Positions 37,501-52,900 of a DNA stretch of 64,000 bases are shown piece after piece. The DNA comes from Paragorgia papillata. Its lineage: Eukaryota; Cnidaria; Anthozoa; Scleralcyonacea; Coralliidae. Location: assembly GCA_035771165.1 (NCBI GenBank), contig JAWNZC010000366.1, positions 1-64,000 of the forward strand. Reading direction: 5' to 3'. The translations under genes were made by a program, and so were the position numbers. Numbering within the stretch: the first letter of the stretch is position 1; every line of letters begins with the position of its first letter. The notes below the pieces were generated by a model. That model saw nothing but the letters and a program-made list of their open reading frames with translations, had not been told where the DNA came from and searched no databases.

Positions 37501-40500
37501 ACCGGCTTTCCTATATATCAAAATGAAGGTCATTCTATCTTCTTGCTGGCCCAAGAAAAATTAGAAGTGGCCCAGATCTGGTTCAAGAGTTATTCGCTTT
37601 TAAAGCGAGGAGCCCAAAATGTCAATTGCAGCGCGCGATAAAAATACAACACTTTATTATTAAATTCGTCGGGATGGTCTTGGGGGAAAAATTTCGATGG
37701 ATTCTTTTAATTTTAACCGGCTTTCATATATATCAAAATGAAGTTCATTCTATCTTCTTGCTGGCCCAAGAAAAATTAGAAGTGGCCCAGATCTGGTTCA
37801 AGAGTTATTCGCTTTTAAAGCGAGGCGCCCAAACTGTCAATTACACAGCGCGATAAAAATAGAACACTTTATTATTAAAATCGGGATGGTGTTGGGTTAA
37901 AAATTTCGATGGCTTCCCTTACTTTTTAATGCCTTCGCTATACATCAAAATGAAGCTCATTCTATCGTCTCGCTGGCCCAAAAAAAACTAGAAGTGGCCC
38001 AGATCTGGTTCAAAATATATTAGCTTTTAAAGAGCGACGCCAAAACTGTTAATTGCACAGCGAGCCAAATTCACTTGTAGCCGACATGACTCTTTGGGGG
38101 AAAATTTCGATGGCTTCTTTTAATTTTAACCGGCTTTCATATATATCAAAATGAAGCTCATTCTATCTTCTTGCTGGCCCAAGAAAAATTAGAATTGGCC
38201 CAGATTTGGTTCAAGAGTTATTCGCTTTTAAAGCGAGGTGCCCAAAATGTCAATTACAGCGCGCGATAAAAGTAGAACACTTTATTATTAAAATCGTGGG
38301 GATGGTCTTCGGGGGAAAATTTCGATGGCTTCTGTTATTTTTAACCGGCTTTCCTATATATCAAATTGAAGCTCATTCTATCTTGCTGGCCCAAGAAAAA
38401 TTAGAAGTGGCCCAGATCTGATTAAAGAGTTATTAGCTTTTAAAGCGAGACGCCCGAACTGCCGATCACACAGGGAGCTGAAATAGAACACTTTGTTATT
38501 AAATTCGTCGGGGTTGTTTTGGGTGGAAAATTTCGATGCCTTCTATAACTTTTAACTAACTTTGCTCTATATCAAAATGAAGCTCTTTCTATCCTCTTGC
38601 TGGCCCAAGAAAAATTAGAAGTGGCCCATATCTGGTTCAAGAGTTATTCGCATTTAAAGCGAGACGCCCAAACTGTCAATTTACGAGCACCGGAAATAGA
38701 AATCTTTATTAAGTGTAGTTGCCGACATAGCCCTTGGGAGAAAAATTTCGATGGCTTCTGTTACTTTTTACCGGCTTTCCTATATATCAAAATGAAGCTC
38801 ATTCTATCGTCTTTCTGGCCCAAGAAAAATTAGAAGTGGCCCAGATCTGGTTCAAGAATTATGCGCTTTTAAAGTGAGACGCCCAAACTGTCAATTACAC
38901 AGCGCGCTAAAAATAGAACACTTTATTAACTATATTTCACGACATAGCCTTTGGGGGAAAGATTTCGATGGCTTGGGTTATTTTTAACCGGCTTTCCTAT
39001 AAACGAAATTGAAGCTAAATCTATCTTCTTGCTGGCCCAAGAAAAATTAGAAGTGGCCCAGATCTGGTTCAAGAGTTGTTCGCTTTAAAAGCAAGAAGCC
39101 CAAACTGTTAATTACATCACGCCGGAAACAGAAATCTTTATTAATTGTAGTTGCCGACATAGTCTTTGGGGGGAAGATTTCGATGGCTTCTGTTAACTTT
39201 AACCAGCTTTCCTATAGATCAAAATGAAGCTCATTCTATCGTCTTGCTGGCCCAAGAAAAATTAGAAGTGGCCCAGATCTGGTTTAAGAGTTATTCGCTT
39301 TTAAAACGAGAAGCCCAAACTGTTAATTACATCACGCCGGAAACAGAAATCTTTATTAAATGTAGTTGCCGACTTAGTCCTTGGGGGGAAAATTTCGATA
39401 GCTTCTGTTATTTTTAACCGGCTTTCCTATATATCAAAATGAAGGTCATTCTATCTTCTTGCTGGCCCAAGAAAAATTAGAAGTGGCCCAGATCTGGTTC
39501 AAGAGTTATTCGCTTTTAAAGCGAGGCGCCCAAACTGTCAATTACACAGCGCGATAAAAATAGAACACTTTATTATTAAAATCGTCGGGATGGTCTTGGG
39601 GGAAAAATTTCGATGGCTTATTTTAATTTTAACCGGCTTTCATATATATCAAAATGAACCTCATTCTATCTTCTTGCTGGCCCAAGAAAAATTAGAAGTG
39701 GCCCAGATTTGGTTCAAGAGTTATTCGCTTTTAAAGCGAGGTGCCCAAAATGTCAATTACAGCGCGCGTTGAAAATACAACACTTTATTATTAAATTCGT
39801 CGGGATCGTCTTGGGGGAAAGATTTCGATGGCTTCTTTTAATTTTAACTGGCTTTCCTATATATAAAATTGAAGCTCATTCTATCTTCTTGCTGGCCCAA
39901 GAAAAATTAGAAGTGGCCCAGATCTGGTTTAAGAGTTATTCGCTTTTAAAACGAGAAGCCCAAACTATCAATTACACAGCGCGCCGGAAATAGAAATCTT
40001 TATTAAATGTAGTTGCCGACTTAGTCCTTGGGGGGAAAATTTCGATAGCTTCTGTTATTTTTAACCGGCTTTCCTATATATCAAAATGAAGGTCATTCTA
40101 TCTTCTTGCTGGCCCAAGAAAAATTAGAAGTGGCCCAGATCTGGTTCAAGAGTTATTCGCTTTTAAAGCGAGGAGCCCAAAATGTCAATTGCAGCGCGCG
40201 ATAAAAATACAACACTTTATTATTAAATTCGTCGGGATGGTCTTGGGGGAAAAATTTCGATGGATTCTTTTAATTTTAACCGGCTTTCATATATATCAAA
40301 ATGAAGTTCATTCTATCTTCTTGCTGGCCCAAGAAAAATTAGAAGTGGCCCAGATCTGGTTCAAGAGTTATTCGCTTTTAAAGCGAGGCGCCCAAACTGT
40401 CAATTACACAGCGCGATAAAAATAGAACACTTTATTATTAAAATCGGGATGGTGTTGGGTTAAAAATTTCGATGGCTTCCCTTACTTTTTAATGCCTTCG

Positions 40501-40769
40501 CTATACATCAAAATGAAGCTCATTCTATCGTCTCGCTGGCCCAAAAAAAACTAGAAGTGGCCCAGATCTGGTTCAAAATATATTAGCTTTTAAAGAGCGA
40601 CGCCAAAACTGTTAATTGCACAGCGAGCCAAATTCACTTGTAGCCGACATGACTCTTTGGGGGGAAAATTTCGATGGCTTCTTTTAATTTTAACCGGCTT
40701 TCATATATATCAAAATGAAGCTCATTCTATCTTCTTGCTGGCCCAAGAAAAATTAGAATTGGCCCAGAT
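34586..40769 (+). repeat. Super-HOR unit 1 (5 + 12 + 12 monomers)
   Basis: First of three ~6.19-kb super-units of the 215-bp satellite. The diagnostic first monomer (AGAATTGGCCCAGATTTGG, then ATAAAAGTAGAACAC and GGTCTTCGGGGG) occurs at 34586, 35645 and 38206. These delimit a 1059-bp 5-mer and two ~2561-bp 12-mers. The 12-mer contains in order the monomers with GAACTGCCGATCACACAGGG, TTACGAGCACCGG, CTATATTTCACGACATAGCC, two with TTACATCACGCCGG, and then seven others. The 5-mer contains the first four and then one with GTCCAGATCTGATTCAAG. Confidence 0.88.
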
Positions 40770-43700
40770 TTGGTTCAAGAGTTATTCGCTTTTAAAGCGA
40801 GGTGCCCAAAATGTCAATTACAGCGCGCGATAAAAGTAGAACACTTTATTATTAAAATCGTGGGGATGGTCTTCGGGGAAAATTTCGATGGCTTCTGTTA
40901 TTTTTAACCGGCTTTCCTATATATCAAATTGAAGCTCATTCTATCTTGCTGGCCCAAAGAAAAATTAGAAGTGGCCCAGATCTGATTAAAGAGTTATTAG
41001 CTTTTAAAGCGAGACGCCCGAACTGCCGATCACACAGGGAGCTGAAATAGAACACTTTGTTATTAAATTCGTCGGGGTTGTTTTGGGTGGAAAATTTCGA
41101 TGCCTTCTATAACTTTTAACTAACTTTGCTCTATATCAAAATGAAGCTCTTTCTATCCTCTTGCTGGCCCAAGAAAAATTAGAAGTGGCCCATATCTGGT
41201 TCAAGAGTTATTCGCATTTAAAGCGAGACGCCCAAACTGTCAATTTACGAGCACCGGAAATAGAAATCTTTATTAAGTGTAGTTGCCGACATAGCCCTTG
41301 GGAGAAAAATTTCGATGGCTTCTGTTACTTTTTACCGGCTTTCCTATATATCAAAATGAAGCTCATTCTATCGTCTTTCTGGCCCAAGAAAAATTAGAAG
41401 TGGCCCAGATCTGGTTCAAGAATTATGCGCTTTTAAAGTGAGACGCCCAAACTGTCAATTACACAGCGCGCTAAAAATAGAACACTTTATTAACTATATT
41501 TCACGACATAGCCTTTGGGGGAAAGATTTCGATGGCTTGGGTTATTTTTAACCGGCTTTCCTATAAACGAAATTGAAGCTAAATCTATCTTCTTGCTGGC
41601 CCAAGAAAAATTAGAAGTGGTCCAGATCTGATTCAAGATATATTAGCTTTTAAAGAGCGACGCCAAAACTGTTAATTGCACAGCGAGCCAAATTCACTTG
41701 TAGCCGACATGACTCTTTGGGGGGAAAATTTCGATGGCTTCTTTTAATTTTAACCGGCTTTCATATATATCAAAATGAAGCTCATTCTATCTTCTTGCTG
41801 GCCCAAGAAAAATTAGAATTGGCCCAGATTTGGTTCAAGAGTTATTCGCTTTTAAAGCGAGGTGCCCAAAATGTCAATTACAGCGCGCGATAAAAGTAGA
41901 ACACTTTATTATTAAAATCGTGGGGATGGTCTTCGGGGGAAAATTTCGATGGCTTCTGTTATTTTTAACCGGCTTTCCTATATATCAAATTGAAGCTCAT
42001 TCTATCTTGCTGGCCCAAGAAAAATTAGAAGTGGCCCAGATCTGATTAAAGAGTTATTAGCTTTTAAAGCGAGACGCCCGAACTGCCGATCACACAGGGA
42101 GCTGAAATAGAACACTTTGTTATTAAATTCGTCGGGGTTGTTTTGGGTGGAAAATTTCGATGCCTTCTATAACTTTTAACTAACTTTGCTCTATATCAAA
42201 ATGAAGCTCTTTCTATCCTCTTGCTGGCCCAAGAAAAATTAGAAGTGGCCCATATCTGGTTCAAGAGTTATTCGCATTTAAAGCGAGACGCCCAAACTGT
42301 CAATTTACGAGCACCGGAAATAGAAATCTTTATTAAGTGTAGTTGCCGACATAGCCCTTGGGAGAAAAATTTCGATGGCTTCTGTTACTTTTTACCGGCT
42401 TTCCTATATATCAAAATGAAGCTCATTCTATCGTCTTTCTGGCCCAAGAAAAATTAGAAGTGGCCCAGATCTGGTTCAAGAATTATGCGCTTTTAAAGTG
42501 AGACGCCCAAACTGTCAATTACACAGCGCGCTAAAAATAGAACACTTTATTAACTATATTTCACGACATAGCCTTTGGGGGAAAGATTTCGATGGCTTGG
42601 GTTATTTTTAACCGGCTTTCCTATAAACGAAATTGAAGCTAAATCTATCTTCTTGCTGGCCCAAGAAAAATTAGAAGTGGCCCAGATCTGGTTCAAGAGT
42701 TGTTCGCTTTAAAAGCAAGAAGCCCAAACTGTTAATTACATCACGCCGGAAACAGAAATCTTTATTAATTGTAGTTGCCGACATAGTCTTTGGGGGGAAG
42801 ATTTCGATGGCTTCTGTTAACTTTAACCAGCTTTCCTATAGATCAAAATGAAGCTCATTCTATCGTCTTGCTGGCCCAAGAAAAATTAGAAGTGGCCCAG
42901 ATCTGGTTTAAGAGTTATTCGCTTTTAAAACGAGAAGCCCAAACTGTTAATTACATCACGCCGGAAACAGAAATCTTTATTAAATGTAGTTGCCGACTTA
43001 GTCCTTGGGGGGAAAATTTCGATAGCTTCTGTTATTTTTAACCGGCTTTCCTATATATCAAAATGAAGGTCATTCTATCTTCTTGCTGGCCCAAGAAAAA
43101 TTAGAAGTGGCCCAGATCTGGTTCAAGAGTTATTCGCTTTTAAAGCGAGGCGCCCAAACTGTCAATTACACAGCGCGATAAAAATAGAACACTTTATTAT
43201 TAAAATCGTCGGGATGGTCTTGGGGGAAAAATTTCGATGGCTTATTTTAATTTTAACCGGCTTTCATATATATCAAAATGAACCTCATTCTATCTTCTTG
43301 CTGGCCCAAGAAAAATTAGAAGTGGCCCAGATTTGGTTCAAGAGTTATTCGCTTTTAAAGCGAGGTGCCCAAAATGTCAATTACAGCGCGCGTTGAAAAT
43401 ACAACACTTTATTATTAAATTCGTCGGGATCGTCTTGGGGGAAAGATTTCGATGGCTTCTTTTAATTTTAACTGGCTTTCCTATATATAAAATTGAAGCT
43501 CATTCTATCTTCTTGCTGGCCCAAGAAAAATTAGAAGTGGCCCAGATCTGGTTTAAGAGTTATTCGCTTTTAAAACGAGAAGCCCAAACTATCAATTACA
43601 GCGCGCCGGAAATAGAAATCTTTATTAAATGTAGTTGCCGACTTAGTCCTTGGGGGAAAATTTCGATAGCTTCTGTTATTTTTAACCGGCTTTCCTATAT

Positions 43701-46700
43701 ATCAAAATGAAGGTCATTCTATCTTCTTGCTGGCCCAAGAAAAATTAGAAGTGGCCCAGATCTGGTTCAAGAGTTATTCGCTTTTAAAGCGAGGAGCCCA
43801 AAATGTCAATTGCAGCGCGCGATAAAAATACAACACTTTATTATTAAATTCGTCGGGATGGTCTTGGGGGAAAAATTTCGATGGATTCTTTTAATTTTAA
43901 CCGGCTTTCATATATATCAAAATGAAGTTCATTCTATCTTCTTGCTGGCCCAAGAAAAATTAGAAGTGGCCCAGATCTGGTTCAAGAGTTATTCGCTTTT
44001 AAAGCGAGGCGCCCAAACTGTCAATTACACAGCGCGATAAAAATAGAACACTTTATTATTAAAATCGGGATGGTGTTGGGTTAAAAATTTCGATGGCTTC
44101 CCTTACTTTTTAATGCCTTCGCTATACATCAAAATGAAGCTCATTCTATCGTCTCGCTGGCCCAAAAAAAACTAGAAGTGGCCCAGATCTGGTTCAAAAT
44201 ATATTAGCTTTTAAAGAGCGACGCCAAAACTGTTAATTGCACAGCGAGCCAAATTCACTTGTAGCCGACATGACTCTTTGGGGGGAAAATTTCGATGGCT
44301 TCTTTTAATTTTAACCGGCTTTCATATATATCAAAATGAAGCTCATTCTATCTTCTTGCTGGCCCAAGAAAAATTAGAATTGGCCCAGATTTGGTTCAAG
44401 AGTTATTCGCTTTTAAAGCGAGGTGCCCAAAAATGTCAATTACAGCGCGCGATAAAAGTAGAACACTTTATTATTAAAATCGTGGGGATGGTCTTCGGGG
44501 GAAAATTTCGATGGCTTCTGTTATTTTTAACCGGCTTTCCTATATATCAAATTGAAGCTCATTCTATCTTGCTGGCCCAAGAAAAATTAGAAGTGGCCCA
44601 GATCTGATTAAAGAGTTATTAGCTTTTAAAGCGAGACGCCCGAACTGCCGATCACACAGGGAGCTGAAATAGAACACTTTGTTATTAAATTCGTCGGGGT
44701 TGTTTTGGGTGGAAAATTTCGATGCCTTCTATAACTTTTAACTAACTTTGCTCTATATCAAAATGAAGCTCTTTCTATCCTCTTGCTGGCCCAAGAAAAA
44801 TTAGAAGTGGCCCATATCTGGTTCAAGAGTTATTCGCATTTAAAGCGAGAGACGCCCAAACTGTCAATTTACGAGCACCGGAAATAGAAATCTTTATTAA
44901 GTGTAGTTGCCGACATAGCCCTTGGGAGAAAAATTTCGATGGCTTCTGTTACTTTTTACCGGCTTTCCTATATATCAAAATGAAGCTCATTCTATCGTCT
45001 TTCTGGCCCAAGAAAAATTAGAAGTGGCCCAGATCTGGTTCAAGAATTATGCGCTTTTAAAGTGAGACGCCCAAACTGTCAATTACACAGCGCGCTAAAA
45101 ATAGAACACTTTATTAACTATATTTCACGACATAGCCTTTGGGGGAAAGATTTCGATGGCTTGGGTTATTTTTAACCGGCTTTCCTATAAACGAAATTGA
45201 AGCTAAATCTATCTTCTTGCTGGCCCAAGAAAAATTAGAAGTGGCCCAGATCTGGTTCAAGAGTTGTTCGCTTTAAAAGCAAGAAGCCCAAACTGTTAAT
45301 TACATCACGCCGGAAACAGAAATCTTTATTAATTGTAGTTGCCGACATAGTCTTTGGGGGGAAGATTTCGATGGCTTCTGTTAACTTTAACCAGCTTTCC
45401 TATAGATCAAAATGAAGCTCATTCTATCGTCTTGCTGGCCCAAGAAAAATTAGAAGTGGCCCAGATCTGGTTTAAGAGTTATTCGCTTTTAAAACGAGAA
45501 GCCCAAACTGTTAATTACATCACGCCGGAAACAGAAATCTTTATTAAATGTAGTTGCCGACTTAGTCCTTGGGGGGAAAATTTCGATAGCTTCTGTTATT
45601 TTTAACCGGCTTTCCTATATATCAAAATGAAGGTCATTCTATCTTCTTGCTGGCCCAAGAAAAATTAGAAGTGGCCCAGATCTGGTTCAAGAGTTATTCG
45701 CTTTTAAAGCGAGGCGCCCAAACTGTCAATTACACAGCGCGATAAAAATAGAACACTTTATTATTAAAATCGTCGGGATGGTCTTGGGGGAAAAATTTCG
45801 ATGGCTTATTTTAATTTTAACCGGCTTTCATATATATCAAAATGAACCTCATTCTATCTTCTTGCTGGCCCAAGAAAAATTAGAAGTGGCCCAGATTTGG
45901 TTCAAGAGTTATTCGCTTTTAAAGCGAGGTGCCCAAAATGTCAATTACAGCGCGCGTTGAAAATACAACACTTTATTATTAAATTCGTCGGGATCGTCTT
46001 GGGGGAAAGATTTCGATGGCTTCTTTTAATTTTAACTGGCTTTCCTATATATAAAATTGAAGCTCATTCTATCTTCTTGCTGGCCCAAGAAAAATTAGAA
46101 GTGGCCCAGATCTGGTTTAAGAGTTATTCGCTTTTAAAACGAGAAGCCCAAACTATCAATTACAGCGCGCCGGAAATAGAAATCTTTATTAAATGTAGTT
46201 GCCGACTTAGTCCTTGGGGGGAAAATTTCGATAGCTTCTGTTATTTTTAACCGGCTTTCCTATATATCAAAATGAAGGTCATTCTATCTTCTTGCTGGCC
46301 CAAGAAAAATTAGAAGTGGCCCAGATCTGGTTCAAGAGTTATTCGCTTTTAAAGCGAGGAGCCCAAAATGTCAATTGCAGCGCGCGATAAAAATACAACA
46401 CTTTATTATTAAATTCGTCGGGATGGTCTTGGGGGAAAAAATTTCGATGGATTCTTTTAATTTTAACCGGCTTTCATATATATCAAAATGAAGTTCATTC
46501 TATCTTCTTGCTGGCCCAAGAAAAATTAGAAGTGGCCCAGATCTGGTTCAAGAGTTATTCGCTTTTAAAGCGAGGCGCCCAAACTGTCAATTACACAGCG
46601 CGATAAAAATAGAACACTTTATTATTAAAATCGGGATGGTGTTGGGTTAAAAATTTCGATGGCTTCCCTTACTTTTTAATGCCTTCGCTATACATCAAAA

Positions 46701-46956
46701 TGAAGCTCATTCTATCGTCTCGCTGGGCCAAAAAAAACTAGAAGTGGCCCAGATCTGGTTCAAAATATATTAGCTTTTAAAGAGCGACGCCAAAACTGTT
46801 AATTGCACAGCGAGCCAAATTCACTTGTAGCCGACATGACTCTTTGGGGGGAAAATTTCGATGGCTTCTTTTAATTTTAACCGGCTTTCATATATATCAA
46901 AATGAAGCTCATTCTATCTTCTTGCTGGCCCAAGAAAAATTAGAATTGGCCCAGAT
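40770..46956 (+). repeat. Super-HOR unit 2 (5 + 12 + 12 monomers)
   Basis: Second super-unit. The diagnostic first monomer occurs at 40770, 41830 and 44391, giving spacings of 1060, 2561 and 2566 bp up to 46957. Monomer order and private variants are the same as in unit 1. Copy-specific changes include loss of one G at about 40875, an extra A near 40957, an extra A near 44431 and a GAGAGACGCCC two-base insertion near 44849. Confidence 0.88.
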
Positions 46957-49900
46957 TTGGTTCAAGAGTTATTCGCTTTTAAAGCGAGGTGCCCAAAATG
47001 TCAATTACAGCGCGCGATAAAAGTAGAACACTTTATTATTAAAATCGTGGGGATGGTCTTCGGGGGAAAATTTCGATGGCTTCTGTTATTTTTAACCGGC
47101 TTTCCTATATATCAAATTGAAGCTCATTCTATCTTGCTGGCCCAAGAAAAATTAGAAGTGGCCCAGATCTGATTAAAGAGTTATTAGCTTTTAAAGCGAG
47201 ACGCCCGAACTGCCGATCACACAGGGAGCTGAAATAGAACACTTTGTTATTAAATTCGTCGGGGTTGTTTTGGGTGGAAAATTTCGATGCCTTCTATAAC
47301 TTTTAACTAACTTTGCTCTATATCAAAATGAAGCTCTTTCTATCCTCTTGCTGGCCCAAGAAAAATTAGAAGTGGCCCATATCTGGTTCAAGAGTTATTC
47401 GCATTTAAAGCGAGACGCCCAAACTGTCAATTTACGAGCACCGGAAATAGAAATCTTTATTAAGTGTAGTTGCCGACATAGCCCTTGGGAGAAAAATTTC
47501 GATGGCTTCTGTTACTTTTTACCGGCTTTCCTATATATCAAAATGAAGCTCATTCTATCGTCTTTCTGGCCCAAGAAAAATTAGAAGTGGCCCAGATCTG
47601 GTTCAAGAATTATGCGCTTTTAAAGTGAGACGCCCAAACTGTCAATTACACAGCGCGCTAAAAATAGAACACTTTATTAACTATATTTCACGACATAGCC
47701 TTTGGGGGAAAGATTTCGATGGCTTGGGTTATTTTTAACCGGCTTTCCTATAAACGAAATTGAAGCTAAATCTATCTTCTTGCTGGCCCAAGAAAAATTA
47801 GAAGTGGTCCAGATCTGATTCAAGATATATTAGCTTTTAAAGAGCGACGCCAAAACTGTTAATTGCACAGCGAGCCAAATTCACTTGTAGCCGACATGAC
47901 TCTTTGGGGGGAAAATTTCGATGGCTTCTTTTAATTTTAACCGGCTTTCATATATATCAAAATGAAGCTCATTCTATCTTCTTGCTGGCCCAAGAAAAAT
48001 TAGAATTGGCCCAGATTTGGTTCAAGAGTTATTCGCTTTTAAAGCGAGGTGCCCAAAATGTCAATTACAGCGCGCGATAAAAGTAGAACACTTTATTATT
48101 AAAATCGTGGGGATGGTCTTCGGGGGAAAATTTCGATGGCTTCTGTTATTTTTAACCGGCTTTCCTATATATCAAATTGAAGCTCATTCTATCTTGCTGG
48201 CCCAAGAAAAATTAGAAGTGGCCCAGATCTGATTAAAGAGTTATTAGCTTTTAAAGCGAGACGCCCGAACTGCCGATCACACAGGGAGCTGAAATAGAAC
48301 ACTTTGTTATTAAATTCGTCGGGGTTGTTTTGGGTGGAAAATTTCGATGCCTTCTATAACTTTTAACTAACTTTGCTCTATATCAAAATGAAGCTCTTTC
48401 TATCCTCTTGCTGGCCCAAGAAAAATTAGAAGTGGCCCATATCTGGTTCAAGAGTTATTCGCATTTAAAGCGAGACGCCCAAACTGTCAATTTACGAGCA
48501 CCGGAAATAGAAATCTTTATTAAGTGTAGTTGCCGACATAGCCCTTGGGAGAAAAATTTCGATGGCTTCTGTTACTTTTTACCGGCTTTCCTATATATCA
48601 AAATGAAGCTCATTCTATCGTCTTTCTGGCCCAAGAAAAATTAGAAGTGGCCCAGATCTGGTTCAAGAATTATGCGCTTTTAAAGTGAGACGCCCAAACT
48701 GTCAATTACACAGCGCGCTAAAAATAGAACACTTTATTAACTATATTTCACGACATAGCCTTTGGGGGAAAGATTTCGATGGCTTGGGTTATTTTTAACC
48801 GGCTTTCCTATAAACGAAATTGAAGCTAAATCTATCTTCTTGCTGGCCCAAGAAAAATTAGAAGTGGCCCAGATCTGGTTCAAGAGTTGTTCGCTTTAAA
48901 AGCAAGAAGCCCAAACTGTTAATTACATCACGCCGGAAACAGAAATCTTTATTAATTGTAGTTGCCGACATAGTCTTTGGGGGGAAGATTTCGATGGCTT
49001 CTGTTAACTTTAACCAGCTTTCCTATAGATCAAAATGAAGCTCATTCTATCGTCTTGCTGGCCCAAGAAAAATTAGAAGTGGCCCAGATCTGGTTTAAGA
49101 GTTATTCGCTTTTAAAACGAGAAGCCCAAACTGTTAATTACATCACGCCGGAAACAGAAATCTTTATTAAATGTAGTTGCCGACTTAGTCCTTGGGGGGA
49201 AAATTTCGATAGCTTCTGTTATTTTTAACCGGCTTTCCTATATATCAAAATGAAGGTCATTCTATCTTCTTGCTGGCCCAAGAAAAATTAGAAGTGGCCC
49301 AGATCTGGTTCAAGAGTTATTCGCTTTTAAAGCGAGGCGCCCAAACTGTCAATTACACAGCGCGATAAAAATAGAACACTTTATTATTAAAATCGTCGGG
49401 ATGGTCTTGGGGGGAAAAATTTCGATGGCTTATTTTAATTTTAACCGGCTTTCATATATATCAAAATGAACCTCATTCTATCTTCTTGCTGGCCCAAGAA
49501 AAATTAGAAGTGGCCCAGATTTGGTTCAAGAGTTATTCGCTTTTAAAGCGAGGTGCCCAAAATGTCAATTACAGCGCGCGTTGAAAATACAACACTTTAT
49601 TATTAAATTCGTCGGGATCGTCTTGGGGGAAAGATTTCGATGGCTTCTTTTAATTTTAACTGGCTTTCCTATATATAAAATTGAAGCTCATTCTATCTTC
49701 TTGCTGGCCCAAGAAAAATTAGAAGTGGCCCAGATCTGGTTTAAGAGTTATTCGCTTTTAAAACGAGAAGCCCAAACTATCAATTACAGCGCGCCGGAAA
49801 TAGAAATCTTTATTAAATGTAGTTGCCGACTTAGTCCTTGGGGGGAAAATTTCGATAGCTTCTGTTATTTTTTAACCGGCTTTCCTATATATCAAAATGA

Positions 49901-52900
49901 AGGTCATTCTATCTTCTTGCTGGCCCAAGAAAAATTAGAAGTGGCCCAGATCTGGTTCAAGAGTTATTCGCTTTTAAAGCGAGGAGCCCAAAATGTCAAT
50001 TGCAGCGCGCGATAAAAATACAACACTTTATTATTAAATTCGTCGGGATGGTGTTGGGGGAAAAATTTCGATGGATTCTTTTAATTTTAACCGGCTTTCA
50101 TATATATCAAAATGAAGTTCATTCTATCTTCTTGCTGGCCCAAGAAAAATTAGAAGTGGCCCAGATCTGGTTCAAGAGTTATTCGCTTTTAAAGCGAGGC
50201 GCCCAAACTGTCAATTACACAGCGCGATAAAAATAGAACACTTTATTATTAAAATCGGGATGGTGTTGGGTTAAAAATTTCGATGGCTTCCCTTACTTTT
50301 TAATGCCTTCGCTATACATCAAAATGAAGCTCATTCTATCGTCTCGCTGGCCCAAAAAAAACTAGAAGTGGCCCAGATCTGGTTCAAAATATATTAGCTT
50401 TTAAAGAGCGACGCCAAAACTGTTAATTGCACAGCGAGCCAAATTCACTTGTAGCCGACATGACTCTTTGGGGGGACAATTTCGATGGCTTCTTTTAATT
50501 TTAAACCGGCTTTCATATATATCAAAATGAAGCTCATTCTATCTTCTTGCTGGCCCAAGAAAAATTAGAATTGGCCCAGATTTGGTTCAAGAGTTATTCG
50601 CTTTTAAAGCGAGGTGCCCAAAATGTCAATTACAGCGCGCGATAAAAGTAGAACACTTTATTATTAAAATCGTGGGGATGGTCTTCGGGGGAAAATTTCG
50701 ATGGCTTCTGTTATTTTTAACCGGCTTTCCTATATATCAAATTGAAGCTCATTCTATCTTGCTGGCCCAAGAAAAATTAGAAGTGGCCCAGATCTGATTA
50801 AAGAGTTATTAGCTTTTAAAGCGAGAGACGCCCGAACTGCCGATCACACAGGGAGCTGAAATAGAACACTTTGTTATTAAATTCGTCGGGGTTGTTTTGG
50901 GTGGAAAATTTCGATGCCTTCTATAACTTTTAACTAACTTTGCTCTATATCAAAATGAAGCTCTTTCTATCCTCTTGCTGGCCCAAGAAAAATTAGAAGT
51001 GGCCCATATCTGGTTCAAGAGTTATTCGCATTTAAAGCGAGACGCCCAAACTGTCAATTTACGAGCACCGGAAATAGAAATCTTTATTAAGTGTAGTTGC
51101 CGACATAGCCCTTGGGAGAAAAATTTCGATGGCTTCTGTTACTTTTTACCGGCTTTCCTATATATCAAAATGAAGCTCATTCTATCGTCTTTCTGGCCCA
51201 AGAAAAATTAGAAGTGGCCCAGATCTGGTTCAAGAATTATGCGCTTTTAAAGTGAGACGCCCAAACTGTCAATTACACAGCGCGCTAAAAATAGAACACT
51301 TTATTAACTATATTTCACGACATAGCCTTTGGGGGAAAGATTTCGATGGCTTGGGTTATTTTTAACCGGCTTTCCTATAAACGAAATTGAAGCTAAATCT
51401 ATCTTCTTGCTGGCCCAAGAAAAATTAGAAGTGGCCCAGATCTGGTTCAAGAGTTGTTCGCTTTAAAAGCAAGAAGCCCAAACTGTTAATTACATCACGC
51501 CGGAAACAGAAATCTTTATTAATTGTAGTTGCCGACATAGTCTTTGGGGGGAAGATTTCGATGGCTTCTGTTAACTTTAACCAGCTTTCCTATAGATCAA
51601 AATGAAGCTCATTCTATCGTCTTGCTGGCCCAAGAAAAATTAGAAGTGGCCCAGATCTGGTTTAAGAGTTATTCGCTTTTAAAACGAGAAGCCCAAACTG
51701 TTAATTACATCACGCCGGAAACAGAAATCTTTATTAAATGTAGTTGCCGACTTAGTCCTTGGGGGGAAAATTTCGATAGCTTCTGTTATTTTTAACCGGC
51801 TTTCCTATATATCAAAATGAAGGTCATTCTATCTTCTTGCTGGCCCAAGAAAAATTAGAAGTGGCCCAGATCTGGTTCAAGAGTTATTCGCTTTTAAAGC
51901 GAGGCGCCCAAACTGTCAATTACACAGCGCGATAAAAATAGAACACTTTATTATTAAAATCGTCGGGATGGTCTTGGGGGAAAAATTTCGATGGCTTATT
52001 TTAATTTTAACCGGCTTTCATATATATCAAAATGAACCTCATTCTATCTTCTTGCTGGCCCAAGAAAAATTAGAAGTGGCCCAGATTTGGTTCAAGAGTT
52101 ATTCGCTTTTAAAGCGAGGTGCCCAAAATGTCAATTACAGCGCGCGTTGAAAATACAACACTTTATTATTAAATTCGTCGGGATCGTCTTGGGGGAAAGA
52201 TTTCGATGGCTTCTTTTAATTTTAACTGGCTTTCCTATATATAAAATTGAAGCTCATTCTATCTTCTTGCTGGCCCAAGAAAAATTAGAAGTGGCCCAGA
52301 TCTGGTTTAAGAGTTATTCGCTTTTAAAACGAGAAGCCCAAACTATCAATTACAGCGCGCCGGAAATAGAAATCTTTATTAAATGTAGTTGCCGACTTAG
52401 TCCTTGGGGGGAAAATTTCGATAGCTTCTGTTATTTTTAACCGGCTTTCCTATATATCAAAATGAAGGTCATTCTATCTTCTTGCTGGCCCAAGAAAAAT
52501 TAGAAGTGGCCCAGATCTGGTTCAAGAGTTATTCGCTTTTAAAGCGAGGAGCCCAAAATGTCAATTGCAGCGCGCGATAAAAATACAACACTTTATTATT
52601 AAATTCGTCGGGATGGTCTTGGGGGAAAAATTTCGATGGATTCTTTTAATTTTAACCGGCTTTCATATATATCAAAATGAAGTTCATTCTATCTTCTTGC
52701 TGGCCCAAGAAAAATTAGAAGTGGCCCAGATCTGGTTCAAGAGTTATTCGCTTTTAAAGCGAGGCGCCCAAACTGTCAATTACACAGCGCGATAAAAATA
52801 GAACACTTTATTATTAAAATCGGGATGGTGTTGGGTTAAAAATTTCGATGGCTTCCCTTACTTTTTAATGCCTTCGCTATACATCAAAATGAAGCTCATT

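Noticed and set aside
49521..50015. Longest frame in the array (164 codons)
   Set aside because: It arises from one extra T near 49870 that joins two frames of adjacent monomers. The sister copies at 45897 and 52087 stop earlier. It looks like an indel artefact rather than a gene.
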